The notes under the pieces: generated by a model
What the model saw: only the letters and a program-made list of their open reading frames with translations
What the model was told of the DNA's origin: nothing
Databases searched by the model: none
Position numbers and translations under genes: made by a program
Assembly (NCBI GenBank): GCA_032260445.1
Contig: JAVVFG010000279.1
Location: 1 to 5,644 of the forward strand
Length of the DNA: 5,644 nt
Source: JAAYYY01 sp032260445
GTDB lineage: Bacteria > Chloroflexota > Anaerolineae > Promineifilales > Promineifilaceae
Direction: 5' to 3'
Shown: in pieces, positions 1 through 5,330 of the stretch
How positions within the stretch are numbered: the stretch's first letter is position 1
How the letters are laid out: the number at the start of each line of letters is the position of its first letter

Positions 1-931
1 CGAATACGTACGCCTTGAAGACGGACCCACCGGCTACGACGGCGGCCTCTACCCCAGCGGCAGCAACGAGCGCCCCGCTGCCCACGTCGCCGCCGGCCTC
101 GCCCTGGCGCAGCAGGTTACCCCGCTCAACTTTGCCGGCGAACCCGACCCCGGCGGGCGTATCGTGATGATCTCCGTGGGGATGTCCAACGCCGCGATGG
201 AATTCCGCGCCTTGATCGACCTCTTCCGCGCCGACCCCGACCGCCATCCACAGCTGCGCCTGATCAACGGCGCGCAGCCGGGCCAGATAGCCACCGATTG
301 GACCGACCCAAACGCCCCCACCTGGGATAACGTGGACCAGCTAATCCGCGACTTTGGCCTGCACCCCAACCAGGTGCAGGTGGCCTGGATCAAGAACGTG
401 CGCACCGGCGGCGGCGACTTCCCCGAGAAAGCGGAGACGCTCCAGGCCGATCTCGCCGCCATCGCCCGCGCCCTCAAGGTCCGCTACCCCAACGTCCGGC
501 TCGCCTATCTCAGCAGCCGCACGCGCGGCTATACCTACTGGATGGGCCTCAGCCCCGAGCCTGCCGCCTTCGAGAGCGGCTTCGCCGTCAAATGGCTCGT
601 CGCGCAGCAGATCGCCGGCGACCCGGCCCTCAACTATGATCCGGCGGCCGGGCCCGTCGTCGCCCCCTTCCTCGCCTGGGGTCCCTACCTGTGGGCCGAC
701 GGCCTCAACCCGCGCGCCGACGGCCTTGTCTGGCCGCAGGAAGATCTCGTCGCCGACTGTACCCACCCTTCGGACAGCGGCGTCGCCAAAGTCGCCGCCC
801 AGCTCCTCGACTTCTTCAAAACCGACAGCACCACCCAACCCTGGTTCCTCGCCAACCCGCCACAACCCCCGCCGCCACCGCCACCCCCCATCATCCACTA
901 CCTGCCACTCCTGGGCGGAATCAGCGATTAG
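1..931 (+). CDS. SGNH/GDSL-like hydrolase, secreted-type, 5' partial
   Basis: The reading frame is open from base 2 to the TAG at 929-931, giving 309 visible codons without a start, so the N-terminus (and any signal peptide) lies left of the window. A GTG at 164 is not the real start, because good coding sequence continues upstream (GGLYPSGSNERPAAHVAAG). SGNH-type features are ISVGMSN, with the candidate nucleophile Ser at 185-187; NGAQPGQ, around 270-290, a possible oxyanion-hole block; and DCTHPSDSG, with the DxxH Asp at 755-757 and His at 764-766. This matches the order of blocks in SGNH esterases/acetylhydrolases. The substrate is unknown; a carbohydrate or surface ester is possible. The C-terminus is a run of eight prolines (866-889) and then IIHYLPLLGGISD, a tail style I associate with exported Chloroflexota proteins. 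Gene reality is very likely; the hydrolase call is from motifs only. Confidence 0.75.
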   Translation, partial: EYVRLEDGPTGYDGGLYPSGSNERPAAHVAAGLALAQQVTPLNFAGEPDPGGRIVMISVGMSNAAMEFRALIDLFRADPDRHPQLRLINGAQPGQIATDWTDPNAPTWDNVDQLIRDFGLHPNQVQVAWIKNVRTGGGDFPEKAETLQADLAAIARALKVRYPNVRLAYLSSRTRGYTYWMGLSPEPAAFESGFAVKWLVAQQIAGDPALNYDPAAGPVVAPFLAWGPYLWADGLNPRADGLVWPQEDLVADCTHPSDSGVAKVAAQLLDFFKTDSTTQPWFLANPPQPPPPPPPPIIHYLPLLGGISD

Positions 932-937
932 CCAGCG

Positions 938-966
938 GGGAACGGGCCGCCCGGCCTCTGGTTCCC
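938..966. terminator. Candidate hairpin terminator after the hydrolase gene
   Basis: GGGAAC (938-943) pairs perfectly with GTTCCC (961-966), and inside it GGCC (945-948) pairs with GGCC (953-956) around a 4-nt loop. It begins 7 nt after the hydrolase stop codon, the right place for transcription termination. No T-rich tract follows on either strand, so it is not a classical intrinsic terminator. It could act with Rho, protect the 3' end, or serve both convergent genes. Confidence 0.35.
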
Positions 967-1000
967 GATCCCCTGCCTTGATTACCCTATTCCCACCCGC

Positions 1001-1020
1001 AACTCGTAACTCGTAACTCT
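1001..1020. repeat. Heptamer tandem repeat, ACTCGTA type
   Basis: Two exact 7-bp units (ACTCGTA at 1002-1008 and 1009-1015) are followed by a partial third unit (ACTCT). The repeat lies between two convergent genes and is probably non-coding. The same intergenic region carries a second heptamer family a few bases later. Confidence 0.6.
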
Positions 1021-1037
1021 ATTCAGGACGGGTCGGC

Positions 1038-1069
1038 ACCTTGTACCTTGTACCCTGCTACTTGTACCC
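1038..1069. repeat. Heptamer tandem repeat, ACCTTGT type, running into the galE 3' end
   Basis: ACCTTGT occurs exactly at 1038-1044 and 1045-1051. A degenerate unit (ACCCTGCT) follows, then ACTTGTACCC. TTGTACC is seen three times in total, at 1041, 1048 and 1062. The last copy overlaps the galE stop codon and the codons for its final residues (GGYK), so the repeat may have shaped the C-terminus of the protein. Confidence 0.6.
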
Positions 1070-2032
1070 TCCTGGATGCTTCTTGTGCCACGCCCACGCG
1101 CTTTCCAGGATCGCGCGCAGGTCGTACTGCGGCTCCCAGCCCAGCTCTTCCTTGATCGCCTCGCTGTCAGCCACCAGCTCGGCCGGGTCGCCGGGGCGAC
1201 GGGCGCCGACGACGGCCGGGATAGGGTGGCCGGTTACCGCGCGCGCCGTCTCGATCACCTCTTTCACGCTGAAGCCGCGGCCGTTGCCCAGATTGTAGGT
1301 GCGGCTCCCTTCGTCGAGCGCGCGCAGCGCCAGGATGTGCGCCTGCGCCAGATCGAGCACGTGAATGTAGTCGCGGATGCAGGTGCCATCTGGCGTGGGA
1401 TAATCGTCGCCGAAAATGACGATCTTCTCCCGCTGGCCCAACGCCACCTGCAGCACCAGCGGGATGAGGTGCGTCTCCGGATGGTGCTCCTCGCCCAGGT
1501 CCTCGTGCGCAGCGCCGCAGGCGTTAAAGTAGCGCAGTGCCGCGTAGCGCAGCCCGTGAATCTGGTCCGCCCAGTGAAGGTTACGCTCCAGGATATGCTT
1601 CGACTCGCCGTAGGGGCTGCCGGGCACGATCCGCTCCGTGCTCTTGATCGGCATCTCCGCTGGGTCGTCAAACAGATTGGCCGTCGAGCTGAGGATAAAG
1701 CGCTGCACGCCGTGCTCGATCGCGCTCTGGATCAGGTTCAGCCCGTTGACCACGTTGTCGCGCAAGTAGAGGAACGGCTCGCTCATCGACTCACCGACGA
1801 GCGTGTGCGAGGCAAAGTGCATCACGGCGTCCGGCCGGTGCTCGGCCATCACCCGGTCCACCAGCGCACGGTCGGCCAGATCTCCTTGGACGAAGGCCGC
1901 TTCCGCCGGCACCGCCGCGCGGTGGCCCATATACAGGTTGTCCACAACGACGACCGCATCGCCCTGTTGGATAAGCTCCCACGCGACCACACTACCAATA
2001 TACCCCGCCCCGCCGGTTACCAATACATTCAC
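1058..2032 (-). CDS. galE: UDP-glucose 4-epimerase GalE
   Basis: NAD-dependent interconversion of UDP-glucose and UDP-galactose in the cytoplasm (Leloir pathway and sugar-nucleotide supply for glycans). The protein is 324 aa, close to the usual 320-340. It has a Rossmann NAD-binding loop GGAGYIG (residues 7-13), an acidic residue D31 after the second strand, catalytic T117 in SSTAN (the position of the Ser in E. coli SSSAT), Y141 and K145 in the YxxxK motif (PYGESK), RYFNACGA, and the GalE hallmark YPTPDGTCIRDYIHVLDLA. The GTG start at 2032 was chosen because AAAGGAG sits 8 nt upstream and the protein then begins MNVLVTGGAGYIGS. An ATG 11 codons further up (2065) adds residues unlike the family and would put the ribosome site inside the gene. 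Related epimerases (UDP-GlcNAc, UDP-arabinose) share these motifs, so exact substrate range is less sure than the family. Confidence 0.93.
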   Translation of the reverse strand: MNVLVTGGAGYIGSVVAWELIQQGDAVVVVDNLYMGHRAAVPAEAAFVQGDLADRALVDRVMAEHRPDAVMHFASHTLVGESMSEPFLYLRDNVVNGLNLIQSAIEHGVQRFILSSTANLFDDPAEMPIKSTERIVPGSPYGESKHILERNLHWADQIHGLRYAALRYFNACGAAHEDLGEEHHPETHLIPLVLQVALGQREKIVIFGDDYPTPDGTCIRDYIHVLDLAQAHILALRALDEGSRTYNLGNGRGFSVKEVIETARAVTGHPIPAVVGARRPGDPAELVADSEAIKEELGWEPQYDLRAILESAWAWHKKHPGGYK

Positions 2033-2040
2033 GAACGCTA

Positions 2041-2047
2041 CTCCTTT
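2041..2047 (-). promoter_or_regulatory. Ribosome binding site of galE (decides the GTG start)
   Basis: On the minus strand AAAGGAG lies 8 nt before the GTG at 2032. This strong Shine-Dalgarno match favours the GTG over the ATG at 2065. Confidence 0.75.
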
Positions 2048-2064
2048 GTCACATCGTTCGTGCA

Positions 2065-2092
2065 ATTATGGCGGCAACCGGCAGAAAACCAA
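2065..2092 (-). promoter_or_regulatory. Candidate promoter of galE
   Basis: On the minus strand CATAAT (2070-2065) matches the -10 consensus at five of six positions. TTGGTT (2092-2087) is a weak -35, 16 nt upstream. Transcription would start near 2058, leaving a leader of about 26 nt before the GTG. The weak -35 overlaps the T-rich tail of the upstream gene's terminator, so the two units would be packed end to end. Confidence 0.35.
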
Positions 2093-2126
2093 ATGAGCGG
2101 CGCGCCGGAACCGGCGCGCCGCTCAT
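2084..2126 (-). terminator. Intrinsic terminator of the FG-GAP protein gene
   Basis: A perfect 16-bp inverted repeat: ATGAGCGGCGCGCCGG (2093-2108) and its exact complement at 2111-2126, separated by only AA. Read on the minus strand, it begins 11 nt after the TGA of the propeller gene and is followed by a T-rich stretch (TTGGTTTTC). A stable GC stem plus a T-rich tail is the intrinsic terminator pattern. Each arm holds an 8-bp palindrome GGCGCGCC. Confidence 0.8.
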
Positions 2127-2137
2127 CCAGGACGAAC

Positions 2138-3376
2138 TCATTGATGGTTGTGCTGCCGGCGCCAGACGAAGAGCGTCAGCAGCAGCAATACCCCCAGCAC
2201 CGGCACCCACCACGCCGGTCCGGCTGTGATCTCCGTCTGCCGCAGCCCAACGCTCGTCGGCGACGCCTTGATCCACACCTCGCTCGGCTGGTCATAATTG
2301 GCGACGAAGACGTCCAGACTCACCGTCGCGTCGAGCGTGCCCAGCGCCAGCGCCTTGCTTGCCGCGCTGCCTACCGTCACCCCGTCAGTATCGCTCAAGC
2401 CGCCGCTGCCGTCGTTAAGCCACACCTTGTTCGCCTGGCTGGTATCGTCGCTCACGACAACATCCATATCGCCATCGCCGTCAAGGTCCCCAACGGCAAC
2501 CCCAGTAGCTTGTTCGTCGCCGAACGTTAGCGGCGTATCGAGAAACAGGCCGTTTCCGAGACCAAGCCAGATCTCGTTAACGCCATTGTGGACGACTACC
2601 GCATCGAGAAAATCGTCCACGTCAGGATTCAGGCTCGCCAGCGCGACGTCGAAGCGCGATAGGTTTGCCGTCGTGTATTGGCCACCATCCTCAAAAAGCC
2701 CAAATTCATTCATCAACCAGACCTGATTCGCCTCACCGTTGGTCGCAACAAAGGCATCCAAGTCGCCATCACCGTCCAGATCGTCTAGAGCAACGGCACG
2801 GCTCGGCCCATTGCCCAACCACTGCCAAGGATCGCCAAAGGTACCGTCACCAGTGTTCAGCAGCACGATATCTGGACTCGGCCAGTCGTTGGCGATGAAC
2901 GCATCGAGATACTCGTCATCGTTCAGGTAACCCAACGCGACATCCTGGCTGGGATAAGCGCTAAACTCCTGGACGCTGGCGGTGAACGTACCGTCGCCGT
3001 TGTTGAAATAAACCCGATTGCTCTGATTATAGTGGACGACGAAGGCATCAAGATCACCGTCTCCATCTAAATCACCAAGCGCAACCGCCCGGCTATTAGA
3101 CTCTCCCAGACCCTGGCCTTCGACGAATAGCCAGGTCGGACTGCCCTGGTTGATCCAGACACGGTCCGGCTGCCACAGATCATTGGCGATGTAGGCATCC
3201 ACATCCCCATCGCCGTCGAGATCCTCCAGCGCCACGTCGATACCCGCGATACCCTGTTGGCTCACCAGCTCCTGGTGCAGCGAGAACGTCCAGCCCAACT
3301 CGGCCCGCGCCACCGCCACCCCACCCAGGACCAGAACACAGACAACCAGAAAGACACGGGTCATTCGCCCATTCAT
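2138..3376 (-). CDS. Secreted FG-GAP/VCBS seven-repeat beta-propeller protein with C-terminal membrane anchor
   Basis: 412 aa. Residues 1-25 are a signal peptide: basic start (NGRMTR), hydrophobic core (VFLVVCVLVLGGVAV), cleavage after ARA. Seven FG-GAP/VCBS repeats follow, starting at residues 47, 97, 145, 194, 243, 292 and 342 (spacing 48-50), each running D/A-VAL..LDGDGD-D..V.N..NxVWxN.G.G.F. The count predicts one closed seven-bladed propeller. Blades 1, 2, 4 and 6 keep the calcium loop DLDGDGDxD (residues 52-60, 102-110, 199-207, 297-305); blades 3, 5 and 7 have degenerate versions. Residues 389-405 form a transmembrane helix followed by RRQHNHQ, so the propeller should face outside, tethered to the membrane. 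The ATG at 3376 was chosen because GGAGGAGG lies just before it and the signal peptide starts there; an ATG at 3430 only adds an unlikely extension. Likely roles are adhesion or ligand binding; no enzyme motif is visible. The gene is visibly less GC-rich than its neighbours. Confidence 0.88.
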   Translation of the reverse strand: MNGRMTRVFLVVCVLVLGGVAVARAELGWTFSLHQELVSQQGIAGIDVALEDLDGDGDVDAYIANDLWQPDRVWINQGSPTWLFVEGQGLGESNSRAVALGDLDGDGDLDAFVVHYNQSNRVYFNNGDGTFTASVQEFSAYPSQDVALGYLNDDEYLDAFIANDWPSPDIVLLNTGDGTFGDPWQWLGNGPSRAVALDDLDGDGDLDAFVATNGEANQVWLMNEFGLFEDGGQYTTANLSRFDVALASLNPDVDDFLDAVVVHNGVNEIWLGLGNGLFLDTPLTFGDEQATGVAVGDLDGDGDMDVVVSDDTSQANKVWLNDGSGGLSDTDGVTVGSAASKALALGTLDATVSLDVFVANYDQPSEVWIKASPTSVGLRQTEITAGPAWWVPVLGVLLLLTLFVWRRQHNHQ

Positions 3377-3380
3377 CGAA

Positions 3381-3389
3381 TCCTCCTCC
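3381..3389 (-). promoter_or_regulatory. Ribosome binding site of the FG-GAP protein gene
   Basis: On the minus strand GGAGGAGGA ends 4 nt before the ATG at 3376. This near-ideal Shine-Dalgarno sequence fixes the start at the signal peptide methionine rather than the in-frame ATG at 3430. Confidence 0.75.
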
Positions 3390-3406
3390 AGCCCATGCTC
3401 GAAGCT

Positions 3407-3424
3407 GCCCGGCGCACACCGGGC
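3407..3424. other. Hairpin upstream of the FG-GAP protein gene
   Basis: GCCCGG (3407-3412) and CCGGGC (3419-3424) form a perfect 6-bp stem with a 6-nt loop, about 18 nt upstream of the ribosome site on the minus strand. If the transcript starts upstream, this would be a 5'-leader hairpin. Function unknown; a short GC stem can occur by chance here. Around it, the 194-bp gap 3377-3570 shows no gene and no convincing promoter; TTGACG (3557-3552, minus) is a possible -35 with only a weak GAAAAT as -10. Confidence 0.3.
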
Positions 3425-3570
3425 TCCCACCGGTTGCGCGCTACCCCCTCACCAGCTCCTCACGTGCCCGCCGCTGCTTGTTCGAGACGTGTGGCTACGA
3501 TGTTAATGTGATCAATAGAGGCATTGCCCATTTTCCATCGAACTGGCGCGGCGTCAAGGGGAGATTTGGC

Positions 3571-4833
3571 CTAGACACCCGTGCCGAGCTGCTTGTAGAC
3601 CGGGTCGACCAGCGCCGGATAGACCGTGCGCCAGTTGTAGTGCGTCTCCACCCAGCGCCGGCCGTTCGCCCGCAGCGCTGCCGCCGATCGATCATCGGTC
3701 AGCACGCGCACCACCGCCGCGGCAAACGCCTCCGGGCTATCGGCCAGCAGGATATTCTCACCGTTACGCGTCTGGATCCCCTCGGCGCCGATCGTCGTGG
3801 AAATCACCGGCAGCGCCCACTGCCAGCCATCGACGATCTTCACGCGCATGCCGCCACCGGCGCGCACCGGCACGATGAACGCGCGCGTCTGCTGCAGCAG
3901 CGGCCGGGCATCCGGCACAAAGCCGGCCACGTCCACGTGCCCGCACAGCGGCGAGCCCGGTTCGGCCAGCGCCTGCACGGCCGGTGGCGGCCCTTTCCCC
4001 GCCACCGTCAGATGCGCATCGGGCAGCTCCCGTAACAGCAGCGGCAGCACCTGCTCGGCGAACCACAGCACCCCTTCCACGTTCGGCGGCCAGAACATCG
4101 TACCCAGGTGCACGATCTCCGCCGCATCCGCTGCCGGCACCACCGCTTCCACGCCTTGCGGATCGACGCAGATAGGCACCACCGTCTGCTTGGCGCGGTC
4201 AAAGGCGACGTTGTCCCCCTCCGCCACCGCCAGCCGCGCGGCCGCTTCCAGATCATCCTCCGTCACCCAGAGGATATGGTCGAAGTCACGCAGCAGCCCT
4301 AGCTCGTAGCTGCGGAAGAGGCGCGCCTCGCGCCGCCAGATGAGCCGCGCCGGCCCGCGCTCGAACGCCGCCTGCCGCGCCACCAGCAAATACATCGCGT
4401 TGTGCTGGTCGAGCAGCGTGCGCGGCCGGTGCCCCTGCGCCGCGCTCTGGTCGCTCGCATGCAGCGCATACTGGGCCATCGCCGTCTGGTCGGCGTGCAC
4501 CACGTCGAAGGCCGTCTCGCGCACCAGCCGCGCCAGCAGCCGCTCCATCGCCGGCACCCGGTCACGGGTGATCGCCGCCGGCTGCCCGCTCAGCAAGCTC
4601 GCCAGGAGCGCGCGCCCGTCGCGCAGCCGCGAGCGCACCATGGGCACGGTGTGCACCGCTGCACAAACCTGCGCCAGATGAGCCACGTCTTCCGGCCGGT
4701 CGTCGGTCCGCACGAAAGAGACAAGCGTCACCTCGTGCTGCTGCGCCAGATGGCGTAACATATAATAGGCCCGGATCTTCGGCCCCCCGACCAGCGGGTA
4801 CGGCAATACCTGCGTCAGGAACAGAATCTTCAT
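3571..4833 (-). CDS. Glycosyltransferase, GT4-like (GT-B fold)
   Basis: 420 aa, a usual length for a GT-B retaining glycosyltransferase. It would move a sugar from a nucleotide donor to a glycan, lipid or protein acceptor at the cytoplasmic side of the membrane; donor and acceptor cannot be told. The N-terminal domain opens MKILFLTQVLPYPLVGGPK, the acceptor-side glycine-rich loop (G16-G17), and includes FDVVHADQTAMAQY. The C-terminal donor domain has HLGTMFWPPNVEGVLWFAE, LTVAGKGPP and VAGFVPDARPLLQQ, and then VPVRAGGGMRVKIVDGW before LPVISTTIGAEGI. This is the arrangement of family-4 transferases such as the exopolysaccharide/exosortase-linked group. The position usually held by Glu in K-(I/V)-LEA is Asp here (KIVDG). 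No Shine-Dalgarno precedes the ATG at 4833, but a TATAAT lies 8 nt before it, suggesting a leaderless mRNA. No hairpin was seen after the stop. galE could feed it, but a terminator and a surface-protein gene separate them. Confidence 0.85.
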   Translation of the reverse strand: MKILFLTQVLPYPLVGGPKIRAYYMLRHLAQQHEVTLVSFVRTDDRPEDVAHLAQVCAAVHTVPMVRSRLRDGRALLASLLSGQPAAITRDRVPAMERLLARLVRETAFDVVHADQTAMAQYALHASDQSAAQGHRPRTLLDQHNAMYLLVARQAAFERGPARLIWRREARLFRSYELGLLRDFDHILWVTEDDLEAAARLAVAEGDNVAFDRAKQTVVPICVDPQGVEAVVPAADAAEIVHLGTMFWPPNVEGVLWFAEQVLPLLLRELPDAHLTVAGKGPPPAVQALAEPGSPLCGHVDVAGFVPDARPLLQQTRAFIVPVRAGGGMRVKIVDGWQWALPVISTTIGAEGIQTRNGENILLADSPEAFAAAVVRVLTDDRSAAALRANGRRWVETHYNWRTVYPALVDPVYKQLGTGV

Positions 4834-4841
4834 CGGCGCGA

Positions 4842-4847
4842 ATTATA
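4842..4847 (-). promoter_or_regulatory. -10 element of the glycosyltransferase gene (leaderless type)
   Basis: A perfect TATAAT on the minus strand (4847-4842) ends 8 nt before the ATG at 4833. A start 6-8 nt after the -10 would fall at or next to the ATG, giving no leader, consistent with the missing ribosome site. No recognisable -35 is present at 16-18 nt. Confidence 0.5.
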
Positions 4848-4862
4848 AAGCCCCGCCGCTTC

Positions 4863-4882
4863 TCGCGCACCTCGAGGCGCGA
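4863..4882. promoter_or_regulatory. Dyad symmetry in the divergent promoter region, possible operator
   Basis: TCGCGC (4863-4868) and GCGCGA (4877-4882) form an inverted repeat, with the palindrome CCTCGAGG (4870-4877) at its centre, slightly offset. It lies where the -35 region of the glycosyltransferase promoter would be and upstream of the nucleotidyltransferase promoter, a fit for a repressor site. In such GC-rich DNA, chance is a real alternative. Confidence 0.25.
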
Positions 4883-4896
4883 CCGGCCGCCGACCT

Positions 4897-4926
4897 CTGG
4901 CAGGCGTGCCCAGTTGATGATATAAC
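4897..4926 (+). promoter_or_regulatory. Candidate promoter of the MNT/HEPN pair
   Basis: CTGGCA (4897-4902, four of six -35 matches) and TATAAC (4921-4926, five of six -10 matches) are separated by 18 nt. Transcription would start about 7 nt later, at or next to the ATG at 4933, which opens an 8-codon reading frame before the nucleotidyltransferase gene. Confidence 0.4.
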
Positions 4927-4932
4927 CGCCCT

Positions 4933-4959
4933 ATGAAAATGGCACCGGAGACCAGATGA
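4933..4959 (+). CDS. Possible 8-codon leader ORF coupled to the MNT gene
   Basis: ATG at 4933 opens MKMAPETR and ends in TGA at 4957-4959. The TGA overlaps the ATG of the nucleotidyltransferase as ATGA, the classic overlap for translational coupling. The first ATG falls where the candidate promoter would start transcription, so the peptide could be read from a leaderless mRNA. The internal GGAG (4947-4950) serves as ribosome site for the next gene. It may equally be chance; no family supports it. Confidence 0.25.
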   Translation: MKMAPETR

Positions 4960-5330
4960 GGGATCGCCAGGCAGAACTGGAAACAGCCCTCCAGGAGAAA
5001 CGGCAGGCGTACCGGCAGGCGCTGGCGGCAGCCCTAGACGATATCGTCGCCCGCCTCGCCAAACACGGCGCCGTCGAGCGTGCCATCCTCTTCGGCTCCT
5101 ACGCGCGCGGGCGCAGCGACCTGTTCACCGACCTCGATCTCGTGATCATCATGGACTCCGACGAGCCGTTCGTCACCCGCACAGCGCGCATGTACGCTTA
5201 CCTCACTCCACAGGTAGACGTCGACCTCCTCGTCTACACCCCGGCCGAGTTTGAGGCACAGCGCACCCGCCGCTTCTTCCGCCACGCCCTGCAAGAAGGA
5301 ACCGTCATCTATGAGAAACAGCGCGCGTGA
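4956..5330 (+). CDS. MNT-type minimal nucleotidyltransferase (antitoxin-like, HEPN/MNT pair)
   Basis: 124 aa. This is a small pol-beta-superfamily nucleotidyltransferase. The catalytic signature is GSYARGRSDLFTDLDLVII, with GSYARG at residues 47-52 and metal-binding D59 and D61. The third acidic residue is D90 in VDVDLLVYTPAEFE. All three catalytic carboxylates are present, so it looks active. In studied HEPN/MNT pairs the MNT protein (MntA) neutralises the HEPN RNase by adding AMP to it; that is known for the family and only inferred here. Residues 8-36 are a charged, likely helical lead-in. GGAG (4947-4950) sits 5 nt before the ATG. The 3' end overlaps the downstream HEPN remnant by 20 nt, the usual tight packing for these pairs. 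Because the partner is truncated, the gene may be an orphan antitoxin or act on another HEPN protein. Confidence 0.85.
   Translation: MRDRQAELETALQEKRQAYRQALAAALDDIVARLAKHGAVERAILFGSYARGRSDLFTDLDLVIIMDSDEPFVTRTARMYAYLTPQVDVDLLVYTPAEFEAQRTRRFFRHALQEGTVIYEKQRA

Noticed and set aside
341..898. Minus-strand open frame of 185 codons
   Set aside because: It is antisense to the hydrolase gene and very rich in Gly, Glu and Ala, with no domain-like motif. The plus-strand frame has recognisable motifs and extends beyond it on both sides.
1001..1069. CRISPR array
   Set aside because: The repeats are 7 bp, directly adjacent and without unique spacers of constant length.
2033..2065. ATG start 11 codons upstream for galE
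   Set aside because: The extra residues (MHERCDKGVAF) precede the normal GalE N-terminus, and they contain the strong AAAGGAG site placed correctly for the GTG at 2032.
1076..2530. Plus-strand open frame of 484 codons
   Set aside because: It is antisense to galE and to the end of the propeller gene, runs through the terminator stem, and reads as low-complexity Arg/Ala/Gln-rich sequence. It is a GC-driven shadow frame.
3377..3430. ATG start 18 codons upstream for the FG-GAP protein
   Set aside because: It would bury the signal peptide behind a hydrophilic extension and ignore the GGAGGAGG site next to the ATG at 3376.
3478..4035. Plus-strand open frame of 185 codons
   Set aside because: It is antisense to the 3' part of the glycosyltransferase gene; its composition (Arg, His, Gln) is typical of shadow frames in GC-rich DNA.
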